Notes: a model not told the origin generated them from the letters alone. Counted from the first letter of the stretch, positions 44,505 through 54,620 are shown. The stretch: DNA of 64,000 nucleotides from Nitrincola salilacus (GCF_046271865.1 NZ_CP176580.1:2914001-2978000); one strand, 5' to 3'. Translations and numbers: made by a program.

Positions 44505-47500
44505 TCAGTCAGCTTGAGCGAATATACAGGTGCGCGCGAGATCAAACAGCTCTCTCACGGCGACAGTATACATCGCATAATCCTGATGTTTAGCATTTTT
44601 CAGATCAGCCAGCACACGATTCCAACGTTCCAACAGCCCTTCGTTGAGTGCGACCCAATCCTCCAGTTGCACTTCGATCGAGCCGCCATCGGGTTTGTGC
44701 ATTTTAAGCACGGTTGCCATCAAGGCTCTCTGCTGCCAGTCCAGATCGTCACGGAAGGCATCCCGTGCCAAGGCCTGCCAGTAATTGTCAACCCTGAGAC
44801 CATTCAGCTGGCGCGAGAACCACTGTAACTCAAGGCGCTCACCCAGCCCAAAGAAGGCAGCCGCAGCGTGCTCAAGCGGCCGATCCAACTCACGAGCAAC
44901 CTCAATAATCCCCAGTGCTGCATACAGGCTGCCTGAGCCAGCCACTACCTGTGCCAGAGATGCTGGCACACCGGCATCCGTATAACGTGAGTAAGCCTGC
45001 TCCCAGAGTTCTTTGGGCTCGCCACGCAGCAGTTCACCAAGGTTCTGGCTGATACTGGTAACACGGTCATGGAAGTTGTCCATCTCTGTCTGGCAATTGA
45101 GCTCACCACGTCGATTACGCACAAACCAGCGAGTGGCATGGCGAACCAGATACTGCAGACTGCTCATCATCTCGCTCTGAATCTCAGCATCCACCTGATA
45201 ATCGAGCACTTCGATCATCTCCCACATGGACTCAAGATCGAAGATGTCGCGCACCAGCACATAGGCCCGCACGATCGACTCCAGAGAAGCACCAGTCGAT
45301 GTCATCAGGCGGTCAACGAAGTTGATCCCCATGAAGTTGACAATCTGGTTAGCAATCTGGGTCGCAATGATTTCACGACACAGGCGATGCTGCTTAAGCT
45401 CACTACCAAAACGTGTTTCCATCTTGTTCGGAAAGGCCGTCACCAGCTCTTTCGACAAATAGAGGTCATCCGGCACACTGGTCGCCAGTAAGCTCTCTTT
45501 CAGGTCGGCCTTGCAGTAGGATATCAGTATTGACAGCTCAGGGCGGGTCAAGCCGCGTCCGGCACTGCGCTGTTCCGCCAACTCCTCATCGCTCGGAATA
45601 TATTCTAGCTTACGATTGAGCTTACCCTGCGATTCCAGCTTGCTGATAAAACGCTGATACTCAGCCATGGACAGAAGTGAGCGTTTTTCTTCCAGTGAGA
45701 TAGCCTGAACCTGGCGATAGTTGTTCAGCAGGACCAGCTCCGCAACCTCTTCAGTCATCTCCACCAGTAGCTTGTTACGCTGTTTCATGGTCATATCACC
45801 AGCTGCCACCATACCGTTAAGCAGTATCTTGATATTGACCTCATGGTCGGAGCAATCCACACCCCCGGCATTATCAATGAAATCGGTGTTGATCCGGCCA
45901 CCGTGTCGCGAGAACTCCATGCGACCACGCTGGGTCATCCCCAGGTTGCCGCCCTCACCAATCACCTTACAGCGCAGCATGCAGCCATCAACACGCAAAC
46001 CATCATTGGCTTTGTCTCCGACATCCGCATGACTTTCGTCAGAGGCTTTAACATAGGTACCGATACCACCATTCCAAAGCAGATCCACCGGAGCCGTCAG
46101 CAGTGCTGACAGCAGCTCATTTGGCGCCACTTTGCTGAGCGTAAGCCCGGTAAGCTTTTTGATTTCCGGTGTTAAGGTGATCGACTTCGCACTGCGCGAG
46201 AAAATTCCGCCGCCTTTTGAAATCAACTTTGTATTGTAATCATTCCAACCTGAGCGCGGCAGATCGAACAGGCGCTGGCGTTCAGCATAGCTGCTGGCAG
46301 TGTCTGGATCTGGATCAATGAAAATATGCAAATGGTTAAATGCGGCCACCAGCTTGATCTGATCGGACAACAACATACCATTGCCGAAAACATCGCCCGA
46401 CATATCACCGATTCCCACTACGGTGAATGGGTCTGTTTTAGTATTGACGCCCACCTCACGGAAATGACGCTCAACCGACACCCAGGCACCACGTGCGGTG
46501 ATACCCATTTTCTTATGGTCATAACCCTGACTGCCACCTGATGCAAAAGCATCACCTAGCCAGAAACCGTAATCATTGGCGATGCCATTGGCAATGTCCG
46601 AGAAGGTTGCCGTACCTTTATCCGCAGCCACAACCAGATAAGTATCATCCTCATCATGACGAACAACACCTTGCGGTGGAACTACCTCACCGTCCACCAG
46701 GTTGTCGGTTATGTCCAGCAATGCACTGATAAAAATGCGGTAGCAGGCAATACCTTCAGCCAGCCAGGAGTCACGATCCCAATCGGGCTGCAACTGCTTG
46801 GGTACGAAACCTCCCTTGGCACCAACCGGCACAATCACCGCATTCTTAACCTGCTGCGCTTTGACAAGCCCCAGTACTTCGGTGCGGAAATCCTCATTGC
46901 GATCCGACCAGCGCAACCCGCCACGCGCCACCTTGCCACCGCGCAGATGAACACCCTCCACCCTCGGCGAGAAAACAAAGATCTCGAACATGGGTCTGGG
47001 CTGTGGCATGAAGGGGATGTTAGCTGGTGTCAGCTTGAATGATACATAGGATTTATCCTGACCATCCTGCGCCTGATAATAGTTGGTTCGCACAGTCGCC
47101 TTGATCAACTCTACATACTGACGAATCACCTGGTCTTCATTGAGACTGGACACATCGTCAAGGCTGAGCATGATCGCCTCTTCAGTCTCGGCCGCTTTAA
47201 TCTCACTGACTTTCTCGGGGTTGAATCGATACTCAAACAGCTCAATAAGCTGACGAGAGATGCCGGGATGGTTGTTCAGTGCTGCACTGACCGCCTCGAT
47301 ACTGATCGGGAAACGAATCTGCTTCATGTAGGCTGCATAGGCACGCAGAATCACTATCTTACGCCAGCCAAGACCCGCACCGAGCACCAGTTTATTGAAG
47401 TCATCACTGTTGGCGTGTCCAGACCAGATATGCTGGAAGGCATCCTCAAAAATCGACTGTAGCTCTTCAATGCTGCTTTGCTGCTTGCCACGATAACGCA

Positions 47501-49355
47501 GGTTAAAGTCGTGTATCCAGACACATTTCTCTTCGGAAATAATCTCGTAAGGATGCTCGTCAATGACGCGAAGCCCAAGGTTTTCCAGTGCAGGCATGAC
47601 ATCAGACAGCGGCAGCGCCGTACCGTAATGGAACAGTTTGAAGTTCAGCTCATCCTGCTCACGCTCCAGGGCACGATAGAAACTCAGCGCGATAGGAGAC
47701 TCGGACGAAAGCTTGCGCATATGCTGGATATCAACCACCGCGGTGCGCGGTGTGAAATCAGAACGGTAGCTTGGTGAGAAGCTGGAGCCATAATGGTTGT
47801 AGCAGTGAATACCCAGCTCTTCACCCAGACTGTCAATCAGGGCAGCATAGAGATCCTCGTCCCAGCTTCTGGCTGCATCCTGAATTCTGCGCTCTATCTG
47901 TTCAACATCAAATGTATCAAGAACGCGCCCTTCATCCGAATGTCTCAGATTGAACTGCGTACGTGCCAGAATGGACTCAGAGAAGTAGGTATTGAACTCT
48001 GCCAGATCACAACCCAGCGCATCCTTGAGAATTTTTTCACTGCGAACACGAAACTCAGTACTGTAAATATCACGAGGTACATAAACCAGCGCCGAGAAGA
48101 ACTGACCGAAACGATCTCGCCGCAGGAACAGACGTATCTGTCGACGCTCTCTGATCTGCAGGATTCCCAGCGTCATACTGAACAACTCTTCGACGCTGCT
48201 CTGGAACAGATCATCCCGCGGGAAGGTTTCCAGAATCTGCATCAGCTCCTTCCAGTTATGCCCTTCAGGATACAGATTCGAGCGTTCCATGACCGCATTG
48301 ATCTTGTTTCGGATCACCGGCACACCTCGAGGAGAGTGCACGTAAACTGAGGATGTATAGAGGCCGAGGAAACGTACCTCGCCACACACTTCACCCTTGT
48401 CATTGATACGCTTGAAGCTTATGTAGTCAGGATAAGCCGGGCGATGTATACGAGACTTGGCCGCAGATTTGGAGAAGGAGAGCAGATCAGGAATCAGTGT
48501 AAACATCGCGGCATCGCGCTCGAAGGTATGCCTGAGATCTGCACGACACTGATCATCGCATTCACGCAGCATACCCAACCCTGAACCGGCAACGGGTTTA
48601 AGCAACTGTTTTTTCCCTTGCGTCACTAACTCAAGCTCTTCGTAGCCGAGGAAAGTGAAGTTATCTCTGAGCCATTTGATAAATGCCTGCGCCTCGGCAA
48701 TATCAGCTTTATCCAAAGCACCCTTGTGCGCTGACAATGAGTTCGCAAGCCCATCAGCAGCAGCCAGCATGGGTGAGAAGTCGTCAACCACCCTTCTGAC
48801 CTCCTGCAATACCTCTTGCAGGGTTGTTCTGATCAGTTCAAGCTTTTCCGGATTGGTGTGGCGATCCACCTCTATTGCAACAACCGATTCGCGGCTGTAG
48901 GTGTCATTCGTATTCTTTCCGGAACTTATAAAGTCTGTTATTTCCCCGCTTTCATTGCGCTTTACACTGAAAACAGCATTGGTGATGGAATGGATGGTGA
49001 CATCAAGACGATTCAGCTCGATACGCAGCGAATCAACAATAAACGGCATATCCAGCGCAGAAACTTCAATGACTGTGTGCGTGGATTGCCAGCCATGCTT
49101 TTCATAATCCGGATTGAATACTCTCACACGCCCCGTGCGCTCAGACTGAGCCTGGAGGAACTCCCATATATTCAACGTTGATCCGTACAGATCATCCAGC
49201 CGCCAGTGTTTGAGGTCACGCTCAGGAGCAGTCAGGTAATAATGTTCGATAAACTTCAGCAGTAGCTCTGATTTATTCTTGGGAAGTCTTTTGGAGATTT
49301 CGTTGCTCAGGTATTCTAAAATTTCGGCTTTGCTTTCCGGGCCTGGACGGGGCAT
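44505..49355 (-). CDS. gdhB: NAD-specific glutamate dehydrogenase, 180-kDa class
   Basis: At 1616 residues this belongs to the large (L_180) NAD-GDH class known from Pseudomonas GdhB and Streptomyces, which deaminates glutamate to 2-oxoglutarate. An N-terminal half of about 700 residues holds ACT-like regulatory segments. The catalytic core lies near 780-1100 with RGGLRWSDRNEDFRTEVLGLVKAQQVKNAVIVPVGAKGGFVPKQL and TFSDIANGIANDYGFWLGDAFASGGSQGYDHKKMGITARGAW-type motifs (GDMSGDVFGNGM is clear). A long helical tail follows. Length and motifs are normal. Its product enters the TCA enzymes encoded nearby. Confidence 0.96.
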   Translation of the reverse strand: MPRPGPESKAEILEYLSNEISKRLPKNKSELLLKFIEHYYLTAPERDLKHWRLDDLYGSTLNIWEFLQAQSERTGRVRVFNPDYEKHGWQSTHTVIEVSALDMPFIVDSLRIELNRLDVTIHSITNAVFSVKRNESGEITDFISSGKNTNDTYSRESVVAIEVDRHTNPEKLELIRTTLQEVLQEVRRVVDDFSPMLAAADGLANSLSAHKGALDKADIAEAQAFIKWLRDNFTFLGYEELELVTQGKKQLLKPVAGSGLGMLRECDDQCRADLRHTFERDAAMFTLIPDLLSFSKSAAKSRIHRPAYPDYISFKRINDKGEVCGEVRFLGLYTSSVYVHSPRGVPVIRNKINAVMERSNLYPEGHNWKELMQILETFPRDDLFQSSVEELFSMTLGILQIRERRQIRLFLRRDRFGQFFSALVYVPRDIYSTEFRVRSEKILKDALGCDLAEFNTYFSESILARTQFNLRHSDEGRVLDTFDVEQIERRIQDAARSWDEDLYAALIDSLGEELGIHCYNHYGSSFSPSYRSDFTPRTAVVDIQHMRKLSSESPIALSFYRALEREQDELNFKLFHYGTALPLSDVMPALENLGLRVIDEHPYEIISEEKCVWIHDFNLRYRGKQQSSIEELQSIFEDAFQHIWSGHANSDDFNKLVLGAGLGWRKIVILRAYAAYMKQIRFPISIEAVSAALNNHPGISRQLIELFEYRFNPEKVSEIKAAETEEAIMLSLDDVSSLNEDQVIRQYVELIKATVRTNYYQAQDGQDKSYVSFKLTPANIPFMPQPRPMFEIFVFSPRVEGVHLRGGKVARGGLRWSDRNEDFRTEVLGLVKAQQVKNAVIVPVGAKGGFVPKQLQPDWDRDSWLAEGIACYRIFISALLDITDNLVDGEVVPPQGVVRHDEDDTYLVVAADKGTATFSDIANGIANDYGFWLGDAFASGGSQGYDHKKMGITARGAWVSVERHFREVGVNTKTDPFTVVGIGDMSGDVFGNGMLLSDQIKLVAAFNHLHIFIDPDPDTASSYAERQRLFDLPRSGWNDYNTKLISKGGGIFSRSAKSITLTPEIKKLTGLTLSKVAPNELLSALLTAPVDLLWNGGIGTYVKASDESHADVGDKANDGLRVDGCMLRCKVIGEGGNLGMTQRGRMEFSRHGGRINTDFIDNAGGVDCSDHEVNIKILLNGMVAAGDMTMKQRNKLLVEMTEEVAELVLLNNYRQVQAISLEEKRSLLSMAEYQRFISKLESQGKLNRKLEYIPSDEELAEQRSAGRGLTRPELSILISYCKADLKESLLATSVPDDLYLSKELVTAFPNKMETRFGSELKQHRLCREIIATQIANQIVNFMGINFVDRLMTSTGASLESIVRAYVLVRDIFDLESMWEMIEVLDYQVDAEIQSEMMSSLQYLVRHATRWFVRNRRGELNCQTEMDNFHDRVTSISQNLGELLRGEPKELWEQAYSRYTDAGVPASLAQVVAGSGSLYAALGIIEVARELDRPLEHAAAAFFGLGERLELQWFSRQLNGLRVDNYWQALARDAFRDDLDWQQRALMATVLKMHKPDGGSIEVQLEDWVALNEGLLERWNRVLADLKNAKHQDYAMYTVAVRELFDLARTCIFAQAD

Positions 49356-49501
49356 GACTATCTCTCTTTTTTATCTGCACATTTCCATTATGACAGGTGC
49401 CTTATTATCGCCAGAAAACAGCAGATTCAGTATGCCGTTGCCTCCCGGACTGCCTTGGCTGATAATGGATATAACCCTGGCACCCTTAAAAGTAAGAGTA
49501 T

Positions 49502-51286
49502 ATGAACGACCTCTATAAGCAAGCGATTTCCTACTGTTTTTTATACATTTTACTGACATCAACTGCACTTGCTCAGATATCGGCCAAAACCGATAAAAAC
49601 GCCATGAGCACCAGCGACACCCTGACGTTAATGTTGGAGATTCCAGGTGCTGACAGGCCCCTTCCCGATCTGAGCCACCTTGCACGTGATTTTCGTATAT
49701 CCAGCAGCCAGCGCTCCAGTATTTTTCGTCATACCAGTGCTTCTCGCGAGGCCAGTACACGATGGCAGATCAACCTGCACCCTCTTAGATCCGGTACGCT
49801 GACCATTCCGGTGTTGCGTGTTAATGAACATGTTTCAGAACCTTTGCAGATAATGGTGAGTGGCGGTTTTAACAATAACCAGAACAACAACCAGAACAAC
49901 AACCAGAGTTCAGGTAGTCAGAACCTCAATAACCAGAGCACCAGCACCCTGAACAACCCCCTGCCGGCAGCCCGTGATGCTCTTTTCTTTACAGTTGAAC
50001 TCGACAGAGAGAGAGTTTATCAAGGTGCCCAACTACTCTATCGCGCCAGCCTTTATCATCTGGAACCTCTGCCAGAGTCAGCCAGACTGTTACCACCCCA
50101 GATCAGCAACGGCACCACACGTGAGGTGGGTCCACAGCGCCAGTATACTGACACGCTTGACCAGCAAAGCTACAGCGTTACAGAGCAGTTCTATGCATTA
50201 TTCCCGCAGGAAACCGGCTTTATTGAAATACAGGGAGCTGCCCTTCTGACCAGTGATGACAACTCAGATATTCTTATCCCTGTCCGTGCAGACGACCTGG
50301 ATGTGGAAGTGCTGCCAATGACTTACGGCAGCGAAAGTGGATACTGGCTACCCGCCGAGCAAGTCGCACTGAGTCAGGATCTGATCCAGAGCGATTACCT
50401 GCCCGGCAGCCTGTTATTGAATATTTCACTGTCAGCAACCGCACTCAGCAGCGAGCAACTCCCTGCCAATCTGTATACGCAAGCACCTGTTGAAGGCGCA
50501 AGACTTCTGTCACGCCGACGCGATGACAGCGAGCATGCCATGCTCGGTCTGACCGGCAATCTGCGCGAATCCTGGCTGATCACTCCCGCCCACAGTGGTA
50601 CCTTCACCATCCCTGTTCTGAATCTGCAATGGTGGAACACGCTTGAAGAGCGGACCCAATCGGCCAGCACACCCGTTACCAGTATTGAAGTACTGATACC
50701 AGACACACCCTCTCTTGCGGCTCAATCCGTTGATCAACAAACAATCCAGACTCAGAACAGCTCGCCGACAGGTCTGATCATATTTCTAAGCGCCATCAGC
50801 CTGCTGGCCTCGTTGGGATGCCTTTACAGCTATTTCAATTACCGCCAACGTGTGCAGAATTTACCAAAGCAGAATCAACTGAAGCAGAGTCAACCAAAGC
50901 AGCCAGCCTCTGTAGAGGCGCGCACTGACAAACCTCTGTCAGAACAGCGTAAAGATGGTGAACAGGAGGCTTTCGATGTACTGGCAGCCGCGTGCCTGGC
51001 TAATGATGCACAACTGAGCAGCCGTGCACTGCTGATCTGGGCACCCCGCTTCTGGCCAGATGCAGTCATTGAGGATCTGGAGTCGGTAGGACAGGCGGCC
51101 GCACATCAGACATTGAGCTTTCTGCTCCTGGATCTGGAGCACCACCTCTACAGCGAGGATATCGATTTGTGGCAAGGAGATCTTCTGCTGGAAGCGATCA
51201 AGGCGCTGCGCCAACGGCAGCGTCAGCGCCGATCAGAGGAGGAAGATATGGCGATATTCGACCTGTCGATGCATGACGCCCGCTGA
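49502..51286 (+). CDS. BatD-like membrane protein
   Basis: The 594-residue protein has a signal peptide (cleavage near ALA, residue 24) and a large periplasmic part with repeated immunoglobulin-like strands (VELDRERVYQGAQLLYRASLYHL, AHSGTFTIPVLNLQWW). One helix lies near 421-445 (GLIIFLSAISLLASLGCLYSYF) with a cytoplasmic tail of about 150 residues. This is BatD (oxygen tolerance) architecture. BatD normally sits with moxR, batA and batB; here none is adjacent. Residues 124-135 are a tandem NNNQ repeat, and a 12-bp repeat spans the stop codon. It converges on the TIGR01777 gene. The role is probably envelope chaperoning with a MoxR/VWA system encoded elsewhere. Confidence 0.82.
   Translation: MNDLYKQAISYCFLYILLTSTALAQISAKTDKNAMSTSDTLTLMLEIPGADRPLPDLSHLARDFRISSSQRSSIFRHTSASREASTRWQINLHPLRSGTLTIPVLRVNEHVSEPLQIMVSGGFNNNQNNNQNNNQSSGSQNLNNQSTSTLNNPLPAARDALFFTVELDRERVYQGAQLLYRASLYHLEPLPESARLLPPQISNGTTREVGPQRQYTDTLDQQSYSVTEQFYALFPQETGFIEIQGAALLTSDDNSDILIPVRADDLDVEVLPMTYGSESGYWLPAEQVALSQDLIQSDYLPGSLLLNISLSATALSSEQLPANLYTQAPVEGARLLSRRRDDSEHAMLGLTGNLRESWLITPAHSGTFTIPVLNLQWWNTLEERTQSASTPVTSIEVLIPDTPSLAAQSVDQQTIQTQNSSPTGLIIFLSAISLLASLGCLYSYFNYRQRVQNLPKQNQLKQSQPKQPASVEARTDKPLSEQRKDGEQEAFDVLAAACLANDAQLSSRALLIWAPRFWPDAVIEDLESVGQAAAHQTLSFLLLDLEHHLYSEDIDLWQGDLLLEAIKALRQRQRQRRSEEEDMAIFDLSMHDAR
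49871..49906 (+). repeat. 12-bp unit in three tandem copies encoding NNNQ
   Basis: AACAATAACCAG and two copies of AACAACAACCAG encode (NNNQ)x3 in the BatD-like protein; Asn/Gln-rich sequence continues for about 20 more residues. Confidence 0.85.
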
Positions 51287-51316
51287 TTCATACGCTGATT
51301 CGTTTGCTGATTGTCA
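51281..51316 (+). repeat. 12-bp unit in three tandem copies across the BatD-like stop codon
   Basis: CGCTGATTCATA, CGCTGATTCGTT and TGCTGATTGTCA are adjacent. The unit is four codons long, so each copy repeats an in-frame TGA after the true stop. The last copy supplies the stop of the convergent gene. Confidence 0.75.
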
Positions 51317-52198
51317 CTCCTTCAGGACATCTGCCAGCGCTTCATCCAGATCATCGAAACGAAAGCTGAACCCAGAGGCGAGCAGTTTTTCAGGAATGAC
51401 ACGCTGCCCCTCTATCAGCAACTCACTCGCCTCCCCCAGCATCAACTCCATGACAAAACCGGGCATGCGGAAGAATGCCGGCCGACCCAATACTCGACCC
51501 AACGACTTGCTGAACACGCCATTACTGACCGGGCGTGGCGCTGTGAGATTAAACGCCCCCTCCAGCACCGGATGATCCAGCAGCCAGAGAATAGCGGCAA
51601 CTTCATCATCCATATGGATCCAGGACATCCATTGGTGACCATCAGCTATAGGCCCACCAAGACCCAGTTTGAACGGCAATAGCATCTTACTCAATGCACC
51701 GCCATTGCCGAGTACAATTCCGGTTCTGATCACGCAGACCCGCACACCCATTTTTTCGGCGAGCATCGCCTCTGATTCCCAGTCGAGACAGAGCTGATGA
51801 GAAAAACCAGGTTTTGGTTCAGCAGTCTCGCCCAGCAACTTCTCATCCTGAGAGCCGTAAAAACCGACAGCCGAACCACTGATCATCACACTTGGTTTTT
51901 TCTCCAGCTCAGAAATCCAGGCATTAAGTGCACGCGTGGTATCGATACGACTGGCGCGCAGCAACGCTTTGCGTTCATCTGTCCAGCGTTGATCCACGAT
52001 AGCCGCGCCAGCAAGATTGATGATGGCATCAATCTCCCCATCAATCTGCGACAAGCGAGTCACTCTCTGGACACGATCATCCAGCTCACCACCAGTATCA
52101 CTGCGACTCAACACCACCACTTGATCATCACGGGATAGTAGAGCCGCGCAAACATGACGACCGATAAATCCAGTTCCGCCTGTAATCAGAACGCGCAT
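51314..52198 (-). CDS. TIGR01777 family NAD(P)-dependent epimerase-like protein
   Basis: The 294-residue SDR-extended protein begins MRVLITGGTGFIGRHVC (nucleotide-binding glycine motif). It has NLAGAAIVDQRWTDERK, SGSAVGFYG, RTGIVLGNGGALSKMLLPFKLGLGGPIADGHQWMSWIHMDDEV and a C-terminal DUF1731 segment (RVLGRPAFFRMPGFVMELMLGEASELLIEGQRVIPEKL). This matches the YfcH/TIGR01777 family, whose substrate is unknown. The start is the ATG at 52198, with AGGAG eight bases upstream, not the GTG six codons earlier. Confidence 0.93.
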   Translation of the reverse strand: MRVLITGGTGFIGRHVCAALLSRDDQVVVLSRSDTGGELDDRVQRVTRLSQIDGEIDAIINLAGAAIVDQRWTDERKALLRASRIDTTRALNAWISELEKKPSVMISGSAVGFYGSQDEKLLGETAEPKPGFSHQLCLDWESEAMLAEKMGVRVCVIRTGIVLGNGGALSKMLLPFKLGLGGPIADGHQWMSWIHMDDEVAAILWLLDHPVLEGAFNLTAPRPVSNGVFSKSLGRVLGRPAFFRMPGFVMELMLGEASELLIEGQRVIPEKLLASGFSFRFDDLDEALADVLKE

Positions 52199-52285
52199 CG
52201 CTTTATCTCCTGCCACATTTTTGTATAGACTTGACGCTTAACCAAATCCGCAGAGATACCCTCTGCACTATGAGATTAGCACAGT

Positions 52286-52900
52286 ATGTTCAGCGGTATT
52301 GTACAGGGAACAGCAGAGGTCATCTCCACACAGCATCACGACAACTTCATGAAGCTGATATTACAACTTCCACCCGGACATACTGATGCCCTCAGCACGG
52401 GCGCCAGCATAGCTGTTAATGGTGTCTGTCTGACTGTAACCGGCTTTGATGAGCGACGGGTACACTTCGATCTGATTATGGAGACCTTGCGTGTTACCAA
52501 TCTGGGCAAACTGCAGCCGGGCCGTCTGGTTAATTTTGAGCGGGCTGCACGCTTTGGTGATGAGATCGGCGGGCATCCCATGTCAGGCCATATTCACGCC
52601 TGTGCCGCTGTCCGTAAGATCCAGACGCCAGATAATAACCGTATCATCTGGATTGAAAAGCCCTCCCATCTGGCGCCTTATATCTTCCCAAAAGGGTTTA
52701 TTGGACTCAATGGTTGCAGTCTGACTATTGGCGAAGTGCACGATGACTGCTTTAATGTGTTCCTGATTCCAGAAACACTGGCGGTGACGATTTTTTCCGA
52801 TGTTGAAGAGAATGATCTGATCAATATCGAAATAGATTCACAGACACAAGCCATTGTTGATACTGTGCAGCGTTTCATGACTGCTCAACAAGGCACATGA
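52286..52900 (+). CDS. ribC: Riboflavin synthase, alpha subunit type
   Basis: The 204-residue enzyme dismutates two lumazine molecules to riboflavin. Both internally repeated lumazine-binding barrels are visible. The first starts MFSGIVQGTAEV with GASIAVNGVCLTV and FDLIMETLRVTNLG; the second starts HPMSGHIHACAAV with KGFIGLNGCSLTIGEV and VFLIPETLAVT. NIEIDSQTQAIVDTVQRF near the end is the trimerisation helix region. Length fits the family. No ribD, ribB or ribH is adjacent, so it may be a stand-alone copy. Lumazine-protein paralogues share this fold, but conserved enzyme residues favour the synthase. Confidence 0.93.
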   Translation: MFSGIVQGTAEVISTQHHDNFMKLILQLPPGHTDALSTGASIAVNGVCLTVTGFDERRVHFDLIMETLRVTNLGKLQPGRLVNFERAARFGDEIGGHPMSGHIHACAAVRKIQTPDNNRIIWIEKPSHLAPYIFPKGFIGLNGCSLTIGEVHDDCFNVFLIPETLAVTIFSDVEENDLINIEIDSQTQAIVDTVQRFMTAQQGT

Positions 52901-52996
52901 TCGCTCTGGCGATCAACGGGACTCCCTCTGGCTGAGGCAGAACATAAAGTTTTGGCCGAAAATAATTATAAGCTTGATCAATAACAGGCAAAGTGG

Positions 52997-54139
52997 ATGG
53001 ATGACATCAAGAAGTTGGCAGTCGAAAACCGGGAGTTAAAACGGCTAGTGCATCTGATGCAGAACAAAGCCACTCGGAACGAGGCTTTACTGCACAATTT
53101 TTTTGAAGCCGAACTGCTGATGCTGTCCTGCTCATCACTGGCAGAGCTGCTGAACTATCTGCTCAATGACTTTCGCCTGCACTTCAAGCTTTGTGCTGTC
53201 AGCCTGATTTTGTTTGACCCCGAAGAGACTGCTCAGGAGCTACTCGACAGCTCTTCGATCACACTGGATCAAACCTATCTGCGCCTGTTACCGACACAAC
53301 AACTGCTGCGTGAGATACACCCAGAGAACCGACTTTTTTACGGCCAACCCGACAGTCGTCTGAAGCAACAGGTGTTTGAAAAAGCGCCTGTCATCAACTC
53401 CTGTGCCATCCTGCCATTGATACGCGAAAACTGCCTGATTGGCAGCCTGAGCCTTGGCAGCATGGACCCGGACAGATACAACCAGTTTCTGAGCTATGAT
53501 TATCTGTCACATCTGTCATCGGTGGTTGCCGTTTGCATTGAGAACTGCATTCGTCGCGAAACACTGCAGCGCCTCAGCAGCATCGATGCGCTGACAAAAA
53601 CCCTGAACAGGCGCGCATTCAACCTGCAACTGATGCGTGAGCTGAAGCGCTCCAGCCGCACAGATACACCTTTTGCCTGCATGCTGCTCGATATAGATCA
53701 TTTCAAACGAATCAATGACAATTTCGGCCACCTCACCGGAGACCGGGTATTGAGAGCTGTCGCTGAATTACTGAAAGAACTGGTCAGAGATACGGACACT
53801 GTCGCCCGCTTCGGCGGTGAGGAGTTTGCGATTCTTTTACCCGGCTGCCATCACGATGATGCGCTGCAAGTAGCAGAGAATCTACGACAGAAGCTGCATG
53901 CCTATCCCTTTGAAACACATCAAGGTGCAGCATTAAGCCTGAGCGCTTCCTTTGGCTTCACGATCTGTGAGCCGGCAGATACAGCCGCTGAAGATATGGA
54001 TAGCTTGATGGAGCAACTGATCCATGCCGCCGATCAGGCGCTCTATCAGAGCAAGGAAAGAGGCCGTAATCAGACCCACTTCCTCACACTGAACACCCGG
54101 AGCACGACCCCGTTGATCGCAGAAGCGGATCAGCGATAA
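52997..54139 (+). CDS. Diguanylate cyclase with DUF484/GAF-like sensor
   Basis: The 380-residue protein has an N-terminal coiled coil, a DUF484/GAF-like domain (about 30-195: HNFFEAELLMLSCSSLAELLNYLL, AILPLIRENCLIGSLSLGSMDPDRY) and a C-terminal GGDEF domain with intact GGEEF. DALTKTLNRRAF and LLDIDHFKRINDNFGHLTGD are present, and an inhibitory RxxD (RDTD) lies five residues before the signature. It should make c-di-GMP with product inhibition. Of the three GGDEF proteins here this is the only one with an intact site. It overlaps the end of the convergent membrane protein gene by 10 bp. Confidence 0.94.
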   Translation: MDDIKKLAVENRELKRLVHLMQNKATRNEALLHNFFEAELLMLSCSSLAELLNYLLNDFRLHFKLCAVSLILFDPEETAQELLDSSSITLDQTYLRLLPTQQLLREIHPENRLFYGQPDSRLKQQVFEKAPVINSCAILPLIRENCLIGSLSLGSMDPDRYNQFLSYDYLSHLSSVVAVCIENCIRRETLQRLSSIDALTKTLNRRAFNLQLMRELKRSSRTDTPFACMLLDIDHFKRINDNFGHLTGDRVLRAVAELLKELVRDTDTVARFGGEEFAILLPGCHHDDALQVAENLRQKLHAYPFETHQGAALSLSASFGFTICEPADTAAEDMDSLMEQLIHAADQALYQSKERGRNQTHFLTLNTRSTTPLIAEADQR

Positions 54140-54516
54140 AGGTCATCATCAAAGGGATCAAGGGGCTGCTCGAGCAGACTGTCATCACGGAAATACAGTA
54201 CCCGACCTTCCAGCTTGAGGCCCTTGGCACCAAACCAGCGGGAATTCTCCTCCAAACCTTCCTCTGCCTGAGAGCACTCATACCAGGAGCGAATAACCCG
54301 GTAAAAGTAATACACGAACAAAGCGGCAGAAGCTCCCAGGAAGAAATCGGATCCCATGGCAAAAATCAGAATTACCAGTGCGACAATCCATACGCGGCTG
54401 TTTTTTGCCTCTTTCATCCCGTCTCTGGCGTGTGTCATCTGTTCCTGACACTTCAGAGCACGACGAAAATTTTGCTGCAAATCAAACTTATCATCTGAGA
54501 GAAGAAATCGTTCCAT
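54130..54516 (-). CDS. Hypothetical small membrane protein
   Basis: I do not recognise this 128-residue protein. An amphipathic N-terminus (LQQNFRRALKCQEQMTHARDGMKEAKNSR) leads into two close hydrophobic helices (VWIVALVILIFAMGSDFFLG and ASAALFVYYFYRVI). An acidic C-terminal tail of about 55 residues ends DPFDDDLYR. Both ends are likely on the cytoplasmic side. It converges with and overlaps the diguanylate cyclase gene by 10 bp. pepN begins well upstream on the same strand. Confidence 0.7.
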   Translation of the reverse strand: MERFLLSDDKFDLQQNFRRALKCQEQMTHARDGMKEAKNSRVWIVALVILIFAMGSDFFLGASAALFVYYFYRVIRSWYECSQAEEGLEENSRWFGAKGLKLEGRVLYFRDDSLLEQPLDPFDDDLYR

Positions 54517-54620
54517 TACATTTTCCTGACAGGTAATTTCAAAACATTAAGCGAAGTATACCCAAGCAACCGGCATGGGGCGAGCATAACGGCTGCGACC
54601 TTGGACTAACAAACCCTACA

